From the NCBI GenBank assembly GCA_024236235.1, contig JACKKV010000002.1, forward strand, positions 248,001 to 312,000: a DNA stretch of 64,000 nt, written 5' to 3'. This document shows positions 52,065 to 62,010 of this stretch, piece by piece. Source of the stretch: Novosphingobium sp. (GTDB lineage Bacteria; Pseudomonadota; Alphaproteobacteria; Sphingomonadales; Sphingomonadaceae). Positions within the stretch are counted from its first letter, which is position 1. Every line of letters begins with the position of its first letter. The notes below the pieces were generated by a model, which saw only the letters and a program-made list of their open reading frames with translations, had not been told where the DNA came from and searched no databases. A program made the position numbers and the translations under genes.

Positions 52065-54755
52065 ATGGTCGGGCTTCGGAAGAAACAGTCGTCAGAAACG
52101 GGCGATGGCGGCGCAGCGGGGCGTGCGGCCGCGCGCGCGCAGCCGCGTCCGACGCAACGACCGAAAAACAGACTGGGCGCGCGACTGGCGCAGGTTCCCG
52201 ACCCGTCACGCCGAACCGATTATATGAACCGCCCGGTCATCTCGCCAAACTGGTATCTGACCGGGCCGGTCATTCTTGTGGCCGCCTTGCTGGTCATGGC
52301 CGGAACCCTCTCGTTTCCACCACTGGCCAGTGCCTCTGCCATCCTTGCCGCCACCGCGCTGAGCTTTGCGTCGCTCTGGCTGGCCCGGTTCGAGACTGAG
52401 CAGGGTGAGGGCCGGTTCCGCAAGTTTCTGGTAATCGGCGTACTGCAATCCGTGCCCATGGCCCTCTTCGGCGGAGCGATGGCGCTGTGGGCTGAAGTGG
52501 GGAAGGCCGAGTGGTCAGTCGCGATTGCCGCGCTGATTACCGTTTCCGCGATTGCCGGGGTCATCCAGGCCGCCCGGCGGCATATGCTGCTGGTGGTCGA
52601 GCTGCCCTGCTGGGCCGCAGTGGTGATCGTCGAAGGCAGTCTACCCGGGATCGTGGCACTGGTGGTGGCGATCCCCTTCGCCTGGATCGTCAGCCGGCGC
52701 CAGATCGAGGTGCTGCGCAAGCAGGAGGAAGAGGCGGAAGAGAGGGAGCGCACCCGCGCGCGCGCGCACGACATCCTGCGCGACGTTGAAAACACGGGCC
52801 AGATCTGGTTCTGGGAAGTGGATCGGCGCGGCAATCTGACCTATGTTTCCGCCCCGGTCGCCAATGCGCTCGGGCGATCGCGCCGCCATCTGCTGGGCCG
52901 GCCTTTCATGGAACTGTTCAATCTTTCGGAAGAGAGCGGGGAGGGGGAGCGGACCCTTACCTTCCATTTGTCTGCCCGATCCGCCTTTGTCGAACTGGCG
53001 GTGCGCGCGGCGGTAAAGGATGAACGCTGGTGGTCGATCACCGGCCGGCCGGTTTATGATGGCTTTGACAATTTCGCGGGTTTCAGGGGGTCCGGGCATG
53101 ACCTGACCGAAAAGAAGCGGTCGCAGGAACAGGCATCGCGGCTGGCGCATTACGATTCTCTCACCGGCCTCGCCAATCGGCTGCAAATGTCGCAGATGCT
53201 CGAAAAGCTGCTGGCCGCGCCGCTTGAGATGCACCGCGAATGCTGCGTATTCCTGCTCGACCTGGACCGCTTCAAGCAGGTGAATGACACGATGGGCCAC
53301 CCGGCTGGCGATGCACTGCTGACGCAGGTCGCGCAGCGGCTGGATCGCGCGATCGGGAGCAATGGCCAGGTCGGCCGGCTTGGCGGCGACGAATTCCAGG
53401 TAATCATTCCCGGTCACACGGAGCGGGGCGATCTCGCCCAACTGGCGAAGGAAGTAATCTCATCGCTCTCGCAGCCCTATTCCATCGAAGGCCATCGGGT
53501 GGTCATCGGCGTGTCCATCGGGATCGCGCTGGCCCCGCATGATGGCGAAACCAGCGAAGAACTGATCCGCAATGCCGATCTTGCGCTCTATGCGGCCAAG
53601 GACGGCGGGCGAGGCCGCTATCATTTCTATGCCGACGATCTGCACAAGGATGCCGAGGATCGGCGGCAGATGGAGCAGGATCTTCGCGATGCCATGCACA
53701 ATGGCACGCTGGAACTGCATTATCAGCCGGTGATTCACACGGCGACGGAACGGATCGCGGGGTTCGAGGCGCTGCTGCGCTGGAATCATCCGGTCAAGGG
53801 CGCAATTTCACCATCGTCCTTCGTCAATGTGGCGGAAGATTCGGGACTGATTTCGGCGATCGGGGAATGGGCCCTGCGCACCGCCTGTCACGACCTGGCA
53901 AGCTGGCCGGAAGAAGTGCGGGTGGCGGTCAATGTTTCGCCGCTGCAATTTGCCAATCCGCAACTGCCGGCAATCGTGACCAGCGCCATCGCTCAGGCCG
54001 GCATCGCGCCTGACCGGCTGGAACTGGAAATCACCGAAAGCGTATTTCTGGATGACGATGCGAACACCGACGCCATGTTTGCCGCACTCAAGCGAGTGGG
54101 CGTGCGCCTCGCACTGGACGATTTCGGCACCGGCTATTCCTCGCTCGGCTATCTGCGCAAGGCGCCGTTCGACAAGATCAAGATCGACCAGAGCTTCGTG
54201 CGGGGGGCCACTCAGCCGGGCAGTCGCAATGGCGCGATCATCGCGTCCATCACCAGCCTTGCCCAGGCGCTGGGTATGGATACGACGGCGGAAGGCGTGG
54301 AAACGCTGGACGAACTGGAACTTGTCCGCCTGCATGGTTGCAGCCACATCCAGGGCTTCATCTACGAGCGCGCACTGAGTGCTGCGGCTGCGAGTGAACG
54401 GCTGGCAACAGGGCTTGCCGCAGTGGCGCGCGGTCCGCGCTCTGCCCGCGCAAACCGCCAGACCATGTTGCGCAAGGTCGTGCTGGAGCACGGCGGCCAG
54501 TATTACAACGGAACCATCCGCAATATTTCCGTTTCCGGCGCGCTGGTCGAAGGCTTGTGGAACGTGCCAACCGGCACGATCTTCAAGATGGCGCTGAGCG
54601 AAGATCACGAAATGACCGTCACCGCCCGCTGGTGCGAGGATAACCGGATGGGGGTTCAGTTCGAAACCCCGCTCGAACGCGATGCGACCGGAAACTTTCC
54701 TGCGCTGAGGAGCGGCGATCACGCGCACAACGCATTGTTGCGCAAGACCGGCTGA
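52065..54755 (+). CDS. Membrane PAS-GGDEF-EAL-PilZ c-di-GMP protein
   Basis: An 896-residue protein. About five hydrophobic helices (residues 60-205) are followed by a coiled linker, a PAS domain (about 230-350), a GGDEF cyclase domain (motif GGDEF at 440-444), an EAL phosphodiesterase domain (E568-A-L; DDFGTG from 685) and a C-terminal PilZ. Both catalytic motifs are intact; the inhibitory RxxD before GGDEF is missing (GSNG). The PilZ keeps NxSxxG (N820) but its RxxxR reads Q799-TML-R803. The start is uncertain (52224 is an alternative). A soluble paralogue follows. Confidence 0.88.
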   Translation: MVGLRKKQSSETGDGGAAGRAAARAQPRPTQRPKNRLGARLAQVPDPSRRTDYMNRPVISPNWYLTGPVILVAALLVMAGTLSFPPLASASAILAATALSFASLWLARFETEQGEGRFRKFLVIGVLQSVPMALFGGAMALWAEVGKAEWSVAIAALITVSAIAGVIQAARRHMLLVVELPCWAAVVIVEGSLPGIVALVVAIPFAWIVSRRQIEVLRKQEEEAEERERTRARAHDILRDVENTGQIWFWEVDRRGNLTYVSAPVANALGRSRRHLLGRPFMELFNLSEESGEGERTLTFHLSARSAFVELAVRAAVKDERWWSITGRPVYDGFDNFAGFRGSGHDLTEKKRSQEQASRLAHYDSLTGLANRLQMSQMLEKLLAAPLEMHRECCVFLLDLDRFKQVNDTMGHPAGDALLTQVAQRLDRAIGSNGQVGRLGGDEFQVIIPGHTERGDLAQLAKEVISSLSQPYSIEGHRVVIGVSIGIALAPHDGETSEELIRNADLALYAAKDGGRGRYHFYADDLHKDAEDRRQMEQDLRDAMHNGTLELHYQPVIHTATERIAGFEALLRWNHPVKGAISPSSFVNVAEDSGLISAIGEWALRTACHDLASWPEEVRVAVNVSPLQFANPQLPAIVTSAIAQAGIAPDRLELEITESVFLDDDANTDAMFAALKRVGVRLALDDFGTGYSSLGYLRKAPFDKIKIDQSFVRGATQPGSRNGAIIASITSLAQALGMDTTAEGVETLDELELVRLHGCSHIQGFIYERALSAAAASERLATGLAAVARGPRSARANRQTMLRKVVLEHGGQYYNGTIRNISVSGALVEGLWNVPTGTIFKMALSEDHEMTVTARWCEDNRMGVQFETPLERDATGNFPALRSGDHAHNALLRKTG

Positions 54756-54882
54756 AGGCTCAGTCGCACCCTGTCATATATGTGAGTCTTTCCGCCGCAT
54801 TTTTGCGAATGGTTAAGGCATTTTATTTATGTGGAAGACTGGAGTTCCGGTGGCTGAGCCGCCGGGCGTGGAGTATCGAGCG

Positions 54883-57099
54883 ATGGCAATTGGTGGATTG
54901 CTGAAAGGACTGGGAGGACGCGCACCGCGCGGGCCTGCAAGTCGCTCGTCCGCGCGGATTGACCCGCGCGAGCGGATCAGGATCCTCGAAACCTATGAAA
55001 ATTCGGGGCAGGGCTGGTTCTGGGCGACTGACGCCGAAGGGCGGCTGAGCTATCTCAGCGACGCCACGGCGAAGGAAGTGGGCAAGCCGCTGGAAGAACT
55101 GATCGGCAAGCCTTTGTCCGAAATTTTCGTGCTGGAGCGCGACGAGGTTGAGGAAGAGGCCGAAGGTGCGAGCCGCCCGCTTGGCTTTCTGCTTGGCGTG
55201 CGCAACTCGATCACCGATTTTCCGGTGCGCGCCGTGTGCGAAGGCAGGGAGATATGGTGGGCGGTCACCGGGCGACCGAGCTTCGATGACGACGGCAATT
55301 TTGCGGGTTATTCCGGGCATGGCAAGGATATCACCGCCCAGCGGCGCGAACAGCGCGATTCAGCCCGGCTTGCGCAATATGATTCGCTGACCGGCCTCGC
55401 CAATCGCCACCGGATGACCAGGCGGCTCAATTCCATCCTGACTGCTTACAAATCCGCCAAGCGCAGCTGCGCGCTGATGATGCTGGACCTGGACCGGTTC
55501 AAGCATGTCAATGATACGCTGGGCCATCCGGCCGGGGATGAACTGCTCAAGCAGGTCGCTCAGCGGTTGCAGCGCATCGTCAACAATCAGGGCGAAATCG
55601 GGCGGCTTGGCGGCGACGAATTCCAGGTGATTTTGCCGGACGTGGACGATCGCGGCAAGCTGGGCGATATCGCCGGGCGGATCATCCAGATGCTCTCGCA
55701 GCCCTATACGATCGAAGGTTCGCGGTGCATCATCGGCGCTTCGGTCGGGGTGGCGATCGCGCCTTATGACGGCATTGACAGCGATGAACTGGTGCGCAGC
55801 GCCGACCTTGCGCTTTATGCGGCCAAGGGCGGCGGGCGCGGCCAGTACCGCTTTTATTCGACTGACCTCAAGGACGAGGCGCAGGAACGCCGCATGATCG
55901 AGGAGGATCTGCGCGATGCACTGGCGCAGGACCAGCTCGAAATGCACTACCAGCCGACAGTCCGTGTCGAGGACAATATCGTGGTCGGTTTCGAGGCGCT
56001 GATGCGCTGGACGCATCCCGATCGCGGCCCGGTGAGCCCGGCTGTGTTCATCCCGATTGCCGAGGATTCCAACCTCATCAACGCGCTCGGCGAATGGGCG
56101 CTGCGTACCGCCTGTGCGCATGCCGCGCGCTGGCCGGGCAAGGTCCAGGTGTCGGTCAATGTTTCGGCGGTGCAGTTCGCGACCGCGGGCTTCCCGGCGG
56201 TGGTGGCCAATGCGCTGGCCGCATCCGGGCTGGAACCGGACCGGCTCGAACTGGAGATCACCGAAAGTGTCTTCATGGGCGATTCCGACACCAATGATTC
56301 GATCTTCCGGGCGTTGAAGGGGATGGGGGTCAAGCTGGCGCTCGACGATTTCGGCACCGGCTATTCCTCGCTCGGCTATCTGCGCAATGCGCCGTTCGAC
56401 AAGCTCAAGATCGACCGCAGCTTCGTCCAGAGCTGCACCGAAAAGGACAGCAGCGATGCGGCCATCGTTTCGGCCATCCTCGCACTATCGGGCGCTCTGG
56501 GCATGCAGACCACGGTCGAAGGGGTGGAAGCGTTCGACCAGCTCGATCTGGTCTGCGCCAAGGGTGCAAAGCTGGTTCAGGGCTTCATCTATTCGAAGGC
56601 CATCGCGCAGCACGAGGTGCTGGATCGCTTCGAGGACGGGGTGTTCCGGATCGAACCGGAAGGTCCGCAGAAGCACCGGCCCGAACGCCGCTCCATGTAT
56701 CGCATGGTCGGCGTGATTCACGAGGATCACCGCTATGAGGCGACGATCCGCGACCTGTCCAAGACCGGCGCGCGGATCGAAGGGCTGCTGGGTGTGCCCG
56801 TGGGTACGGGGCTGGTGCTGGATCTGGGCGGAGGCCAGTTGGTCGTATGCCATGTCGCGCGCTCGCAGGATGCGATGCAGGGGCTGGAATTCGAAACCCC
56901 GCTGATCAGTGACGGGTCGGGCGGGCTGTGCACGCGCCATCGCGTTTCGCCCTATGCGCTGGCTGCGGCGGGCATGCCGCTCGCCTCGCTGCCGCCGGGC
57001 CATTATCCGCTCAACGCCGTGCAGGGCCAGCCCACGACCAAGCCGCAATTCATGCAGGTTCAGGTCAAGAACATGCGGCGATCGAACCAGGCCGCCTGA
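54883..57099 (+). CDS. Soluble PAS-GGDEF-EAL-PilZ c-di-GMP protein
   Basis: About 738 residues with the same order as its neighbour but no membrane part: PAS (about 30-150), GGDEF (243-247), EAL (E371; DDFGTG later) and PilZ with a complete RxxxR (R603-R607) and DxSxxG (D624). GGDEF and EAL residues look catalytic; no RxxD inhibitory site (NNQG). The ATG at 54883 has GGAG 9 nt upstream; an ATG at 54829 is possible. The similarity along the whole length shows a tandem duplication. Which activity dominates cannot be read from sequence. Confidence 0.88.
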   Translation: MAIGGLLKGLGGRAPRGPASRSSARIDPRERIRILETYENSGQGWFWATDAEGRLSYLSDATAKEVGKPLEELIGKPLSEIFVLERDEVEEEAEGASRPLGFLLGVRNSITDFPVRAVCEGREIWWAVTGRPSFDDDGNFAGYSGHGKDITAQRREQRDSARLAQYDSLTGLANRHRMTRRLNSILTAYKSAKRSCALMMLDLDRFKHVNDTLGHPAGDELLKQVAQRLQRIVNNQGEIGRLGGDEFQVILPDVDDRGKLGDIAGRIIQMLSQPYTIEGSRCIIGASVGVAIAPYDGIDSDELVRSADLALYAAKGGGRGQYRFYSTDLKDEAQERRMIEEDLRDALAQDQLEMHYQPTVRVEDNIVVGFEALMRWTHPDRGPVSPAVFIPIAEDSNLINALGEWALRTACAHAARWPGKVQVSVNVSAVQFATAGFPAVVANALAASGLEPDRLELEITESVFMGDSDTNDSIFRALKGMGVKLALDDFGTGYSSLGYLRNAPFDKLKIDRSFVQSCTEKDSSDAAIVSAILALSGALGMQTTVEGVEAFDQLDLVCAKGAKLVQGFIYSKAIAQHEVLDRFEDGVFRIEPEGPQKHRPERRSMYRMVGVIHEDHRYEATIRDLSKTGARIEGLLGVPVGTGLVLDLGGGQLVVCHVARSQDAMQGLEFETPLISDGSGGLCTRHRVSPYALAAAGMPLASLPPGHYPLNAVQGQPTTKPQFMQVQVKNMRRSNQAA

Positions 57100-57143
57100 A
57101 TTTGCACGCTGACAAGTGTGCATTGCTTGGGTAAGGGCGCGCG

Positions 57144-58961
57144 ATGACCGACCTCGCGCTTATTCGCAACTTCAGTATCATCGCTCATATCGACCACGGC
57201 AAGAGCACGCTGGCGGACCGGTTGATTCAGTTCACCGGCGGGCTGACCGCGCGCGAGATGAGCGAGCAGGTGCTCGACAATATGGATATCGAGCGTGAAC
57301 GCGGCATCACGATCAAGGCCCAGACCGTGCGGCTCAATTACACGGCCAAGGACGGCAAGACCTATGAGCTGAATCTCATGGATACCCCGGGCCATGTCGA
57401 TTTCGCTTATGAGGTGTCGCGCAGCCTTGCCGCCTGCGAAGGCGCGCTGCTGGTGGTCGATGCCGCGCAGGGGGTTGAGGCGCAGACGCTTGCCAATGTC
57501 TATCAGTCGATCGAGCATGATCATGAGATTGTGCCGATCATCAACAAGATCGATCTGCCCGCCGCCGAACCGGAAAAGGTGAAGGCCGAGATCGAGGATA
57601 TCATCGGGCTCGATGCGTCCGAAGCGGTGCTGACCAGCGCCAAGTCCGGGATCGGGATCGAAGATGTGCTGGAAGCGGTGGTCGCCAGGATCCCGCCGCC
57701 CGCCGGCGATCGCGACGCCCCGCTCAAGGCCATGCTGGTCGATAGCTGGTACGATCCCTATCTCGGCGTGGTCATTCTGGTGCGCGTGATTGACGGGGTG
57801 CTGCGCAAGGGGCTGCAGGTCCGTTTCATGCAGGGCGGTACGCAGCACCTGATTGACCGGGTTGGCTGCTTCACCCCCAAACGTACTGACCTGCCTGAAA
57901 TCGGCCCCGGTGAAATCGGCTTCGTCACCGCGCAGATCAAGGAGGTGGAGCAGGCTCGCGTGGGTGACACGATCACCACGGTGAAGGGCGGGGCGGACAA
58001 GGCGCTGCCCGGCTACAAGGAAGTGCAGCCGGTGGTGTTCTGCGGGCTGTTCCCGGTCGATGCCGCCGATTTCGAGAAATTGCGCGAAAGCATCGGCAAG
58101 CTCAGGCTGAATGATGCCAGCTTCAGCTATGAAATGGAAACCAGCGCCGCGCTGGGCTTTGGCTTTCGCTGCGGTTTCCTGGGGCTGCTGCATCTGGAAA
58201 TCATTCAGGAGCGGCTGACCCGCGAATATGATCTGGATCTGATCACCACCGCGCCCAGCGTTGTCTATCGCATCCAGTTGCGCGCCTCCAAGACCGAGGG
58301 TGCAGCGGAAATCCTGCTGCACAACCCCGCCGACTATCCCGATCCCAGCCGGATCGAACAGATTGACGAGCCGTGGATCAAGGCGACCATCTATACGCCT
58401 GACGAATATCTCGGTTCCATCCTCAAGCTGTGCCAGGACCGGCGCGGTATCCAGACTGACCTGACCTATGTCGGCGGCCGGGCGCAGGTGACGTACGAGC
58501 TGCCGCTGAACGAGGTGGTGTTCGATTTCTATGACCGGCTGAAAAGCATCAGCCGCGGCTATGCCAGCTTCGACTACGAACAGATCGGGCTGCGCGAAGG
58601 CGATCTCGTCAAGATGAGCATTCTGGTCAATGGCGACCCGGTGGATGCGCTCAGCATGATCGTGCATCGCGACGTGGCCGAGGAACGCGGGCGCGGCATG
58701 TGCGAACGGCTGAAGGAGCTGATCCCGCGCCACCTGTTCAAGATCCCGATCCAGGCGGCGATCGGCGGCAAGGTGGTGGCCCGCGAAACGATCAGCGCGA
58801 TGCGCAAGGATGTGACCGCCAAATGCTATGGCGGTGACATCACCCGCAAGAAAAAGCTGCTGGAAAAGCAGAAAAAGGGCAAGGCCAAGATGCGCGAATA
58901 TGGCAATGTCAGCATTCCGCAGGAAGCCTTTATCGCGGCGCTGAGAATGGGGGAGGAATAG
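57144..58961 (+). CDS. lepA: Elongation factor 4 (LepA)
   Basis: A 605-residue translational GTPase that acts on stalled or mis-translocated ribosomes and in biogenesis. IIAHIDHGKSTLADRLIQFT, ERERGITIKAQTVRLNY, MDTPGHVDFAYEVSRSL and IINKIDLPAAEPE are G-domain motifs; the LepA C-terminal domain follows (RKKKLLEKQKKGKAKMREYG). Length is normal. Confidence 0.97.
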   Translation: MTDLALIRNFSIIAHIDHGKSTLADRLIQFTGGLTAREMSEQVLDNMDIERERGITIKAQTVRLNYTAKDGKTYELNLMDTPGHVDFAYEVSRSLAACEGALLVVDAAQGVEAQTLANVYQSIEHDHEIVPIINKIDLPAAEPEKVKAEIEDIIGLDASEAVLTSAKSGIGIEDVLEAVVARIPPPAGDRDAPLKAMLVDSWYDPYLGVVILVRVIDGVLRKGLQVRFMQGGTQHLIDRVGCFTPKRTDLPEIGPGEIGFVTAQIKEVEQARVGDTITTVKGGADKALPGYKEVQPVVFCGLFPVDAADFEKLRESIGKLRLNDASFSYEMETSAALGFGFRCGFLGLLHLEIIQERLTREYDLDLITTAPSVVYRIQLRASKTEGAAEILLHNPADYPDPSRIEQIDEPWIKATIYTPDEYLGSILKLCQDRRGIQTDLTYVGGRAQVTYELPLNEVVFDFYDRLKSISRGYASFDYEQIGLREGDLVKMSILVNGDPVDALSMIVHRDVAEERGRGMCERLKELIPRHLFKIPIQAAIGGKVVARETISAMRKDVTAKCYGGDITRKKKLLEKQKKGKAKMREYGNVSIPQEAFIAALRMGEE

Positions 58962-58989
58962 CGGCCCCGGTCACTTAGGAGAAAGATGC

Positions 58990-59427
58990 ATGCCCCTGAC
59001 CCCTGAAGACGGCAAGACCGCGGATGAACGCACGGTGCTGCGGTTCATGGACATGTGGAAGGCGCAGGACATCGAAGGAATGCTGGGCATCTTCACGGAT
59101 GACGCCAGCTATATCGACATGCCGCTGCCGCCGCGCCACGGGCAGGACGAAATCCGCAGCTACATCACCGCCCTGTTCACCGCCTTCAAGGTGGAGATCG
59201 AAACGCTGCACATCGCCTCTGCCGGGAATGTCGTGTTTACGGAACGGGTGGATTATCTGATCCTCAATGACGGCAGCCGGCCGCCGGTGCCGCTGCCGGT
59301 GACGGGGGTGATGGAAATGCGCGATGGCAGGATCGCGCAATGGCGCGATTATCTCGACCTTGGCACGGCGGAACGCGGGCTGGGGCTGGTGATCCATTCG
59401 GATGCGGAGCCTGACCGCGTCGGCTGA
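58990..59427 (+). CDS. Limonene-1,2-epoxide hydrolase-like NTF2-fold protein
   Basis: A 145-residue NTF2-like protein: ERTVLRFMDMWKAQDIEGML, FTDDASYIDMPLPPRHGQDE, RVDYLILNDGS and GVMEMRDGRIAQWRDYLDLG. The Asp/Arg pattern (RVDY, RDYLD) resembles limonene-epoxide hydrolases, which open small epoxides, but the natural substrate is unknown. AGGAGAAAG precedes the ATG; it follows lepA by 28 bp. Confidence 0.8.
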   Translation: MPLTPEDGKTADERTVLRFMDMWKAQDIEGMLGIFTDDASYIDMPLPPRHGQDEIRSYITALFTAFKVEIETLHIASAGNVVFTERVDYLILNDGSRPPVPLPVTGVMEMRDGRIAQWRDYLDLGTAERGLGLVIHSDAEPDRVG

Positions 59428-59519
59428 GCCGGCGGGTGCGAAGGGCAATTCACCGATTTCCGCATCCGGGGGCGCACACTTCACTTGGCGTTCAGCGGTG
59501 CGCTGGCTATAGGCACGCC

Positions 59520-60329
59520 ATGCTGACGAAGAACATGCGCGCTCGCTCGCCCCTCAAGCTCGTCCTCACGGCCAGTGTTTCGGCCGCCTTGCTGCTTACC
59601 GCCGGGTGCGGCGGCGGCAAGAACAAGAAGGACACCAGCTACGTCGCGCGCGACGTCGAAACGCTCTACGCCGCTGCGAAAGAACGGCTGGACAGCGGCA
59701 AGGTCAAGCAGGCCGCCGCCCTGTTTGACGAGGTGGAGCGCCAGCATCCCTATTCGCCCTGGGCCCGCCGCGCCCAGTTGATGAGCGCGTTCAGCTATTA
59801 CGTCGCCCGCAATTACAACGAATCGATCCAGGCTTCGCAGCGGTTCCTGTCGATTCACCCCGGCAACAAGGACGCGCCTTACGCCTATTATCTGATCGCC
59901 CTGTGCTATTATGAGCAGATCAGCGATGTGCAGCGTGACCAGAAGACCACCGCGCAGGCGCTGCAGGCGCTCAACGATGTGACCCGCCGCTATCCTGAGA
60001 GCGAATATGCCGCCGATGCGCGGCTGAAGATTGACCTTGTGCGCGATCACCTGGCCGGCAAGGAAATGGAAATCGGGCGTTTCTATGAAAAGTCGGGCCG
60101 CTGGATTTCCGCGCGCATCCGGTTTGAAAAGGTGGTGGAGCAATATGACACCACCAGCCACGCCCCCGAAGCGCTCTATCGCCTGACTGAAACCAGCCTG
60201 GCGCTGGGCATTCCGGAAGAGGCCAAGAAATACGCCGCAGTGCTGGGTTCCAATTATCCCGGCAGCGAATGGTATCAGCGCGCCTTCAAGCTGATGAGCA
60301 GATACGCACCCAACGCTGAAGCCAGCTAA
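59520..60329 (+). CDS. bamD: Outer membrane protein assembly factor BamD
   Basis: A 269-residue lipoprotein with lipobox LLTAGC and TPR-like repeats (YAAAKERLDSGKVKQAAALF, FLSIHPGNKDAPYAYYLIAL, DVTRRYPESEYAADARLKID). BamD is the essential lipoprotein of the BAM complex that inserts beta-barrel proteins. The ATG was set at the signal peptide. It is convergent with the acyl-CoA synthetase gene, 13 bp apart. Confidence 0.94.
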   Translation: MLTKNMRARSPLKLVLTASVSAALLLTAGCGGGKNKKDTSYVARDVETLYAAAKERLDSGKVKQAAALFDEVERQHPYSPWARRAQLMSAFSYYVARNYNESIQASQRFLSIHPGNKDAPYAYYLIALCYYEQISDVQRDQKTTAQALQALNDVTRRYPESEYAADARLKIDLVRDHLAGKEMEIGRFYEKSGRWISARIRFEKVVEQYDTTSHAPEALYRLTETSLALGIPEEAKKYAAVLGSNYPGSEWYQRAFKLMSRYAPNAEAS

Positions 60330-60342
60330 GCGGGCCCGGCGC

Positions 60343-61902
60343 CTAACCGATCTTCTTTTCCCGGCCTTCCCACCAGGGATCGCGCAGTACATTCTTGCGC
60401 ACCTTGCCCACCGGGGTAACGGGTAGCGGCTCGTCACGGAATTCCACCGATTTGGGGCATTTGTAGCCGGCGATGAAAGCGCGGCAATGCGCGATCAGTT
60501 CATCTGCGTCCACAGCCATGCCGGGGCGGGGCACCACCACCGCATGCACGGCTTCGCCCCATTCCTCGCTCGGGATGCCGATCACGGCGGCTTCCAGCAC
60601 GGCGGGATGCTTGAACAGAATCCTTTCCACTTCGATCGAAAAGACATTTTCGCCGCCGGTGACGACCATGTCCTTGACCCGGTCAGCGACGAAGAGAAAA
60701 CCGTCCTCGTCCAGATAGCCGGCATCGCCTGAATGCATCCAGCCATCACGCAGCACTTCTGCGGTCTGTTCCGGCTTGTTGAAATATTCGCTCATCAGAT
60801 AATCGCTGCGCATGCAGATTTCGCCCAGTTCGCCGGGGGGCAGGGCTCGGCCATCGGGCGCGGCGATCTTCACCTCCACGCCCGGGGCAGGCTGCCCGGC
60901 GGAACGGATGCGGCTGGCCTTGGGACCAGAGAACACGTGGTCGCGCCAGCGCAGCATCGTGGCGAAGCCGCAGGTCTCCGTCATTCCGTAAATCTGGTAG
61001 AACTCCCAGCCCGGCAGTTTCTGCGCGGCTTCAGCCATCAGCGTCTCGGGCATGGGCGAGCCGCCGTAAACGCAGGTCCGGAGGCTGGAGAGGTCATAGC
61101 GGGCGAAGTCCGGGTGATTGAGCAGCATGTTCACCGTGGTCGGCACCATGACCATGTTGGTCACCTGATGGCGGGTGATCGCCTCCATCACCGGTACCGG
61201 TTCGAACTTGGGCAGGATCACATGCGTGCCGCCCGCCATGGTGATGTAGAACAGCGCGCTGGCGGCGGCGAAATGGAAATAGCCTGCGATATAAAGGAAG
61301 CTCAGATCCTCTATGCTCGGCAGCAGGGCGAGATAGGAGATCGTGCCATAGCAGATGGCGCGGTGCGACATGGCCACCCCCTTGGGCAGGCCGGTTGTTC
61401 CCCCGGTGTAGAAGATCGCATAGAGATCATCGCCCGCGCGACCTGCGTCCTCCACGGGTTCATGGCTGGCGATCATCTGTTCATAGCTGGTCATGCCGTC
61501 GGGCGTCGGACCGTCACCGATCCACACCAACGCCTTCAGTCCGCGAGATTGCGCACGCAGGCGGGGCACGTGATGCAGGAATGCGTCATCCACGCACAGG
61601 ATCGCGGCGTCACTGTCATTGATGGCATAGGCGTTTTCGGCTTCGGACCAGCGAATGTTGAGCGGGGCGACGATCCCGCCCGCCCAGGGAATGGCGAAGA
61701 ACAGTTCGAGATATCGGTCAGAATTCATGGCCAGCACCGCCACCGTGCCGCCCGGTTCAAGTCCCAGTGCGCCCAGCCCTGCCGCCGCGCGCGGCACTCG
61801 CTGGCTCATCTCGCGCCAGCTGCGCTGCCGACCGGCGCAGATCGTTGCAGTGCCATGCGGGCTTTTCGCCACCGCTTCGGTCAGCATGCCGGTGCCGCGC
61901 AT
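60343..61902 (-). CDS. Acyl-CoA synthetase (AMP-binding)
   Basis: A 519-residue ANL-superfamily ligase that activates a carboxylic acid via an acyl-AMP. Motifs: YAIFYTGGTTGLPKGVAMSH (P-loop), YQIYGMTETCG, WMHSGDAGYLDEDGFLFVAD and the catalytic Lys region LPVTPVGKVRKNVLRDP. The chain length is unknown. It is divergent from a CaiB-type gene, a pair that fits fatty-acid or branched-acid CoA metabolism. Open frame upstream of the ATG is antisense to that gene. Confidence 0.92.
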   Translation of the reverse strand: MRGTGMLTEAVAKSPHGTATICAGRQRSWREMSQRVPRAAAGLGALGLEPGGTVAVLAMNSDRYLELFFAIPWAGGIVAPLNIRWSEAENAYAINDSDAAILCVDDAFLHHVPRLRAQSRGLKALVWIGDGPTPDGMTSYEQMIASHEPVEDAGRAGDDLYAIFYTGGTTGLPKGVAMSHRAICYGTISYLALLPSIEDLSFLYIAGYFHFAAASALFYITMAGGTHVILPKFEPVPVMEAITRHQVTNMVMVPTTVNMLLNHPDFARYDLSSLRTCVYGGSPMPETLMAEAAQKLPGWEFYQIYGMTETCGFATMLRWRDHVFSGPKASRIRSAGQPAPGVEVKIAAPDGRALPPGELGEICMRSDYLMSEYFNKPEQTAEVLRDGWMHSGDAGYLDEDGFLFVADRVKDMVVTGGENVFSIEVERILFKHPAVLEAAVIGIPSEEWGEAVHAVVVPRPGMAVDADELIAHCRAFIAGYKCPKSVEFRDEPLPVTPVGKVRKNVLRDPWWEGREKKIG

Positions 61903-62010
61903 AATGTGCCTCTCTCCCTTGGCGTCAGCCGATCGATTGCCTAATCGGAATATTGGTAGGGCCAATGGCTTGCCCGCGCCAAGCGATTTGTGACCACAAG
62001 GGGATGCGCG

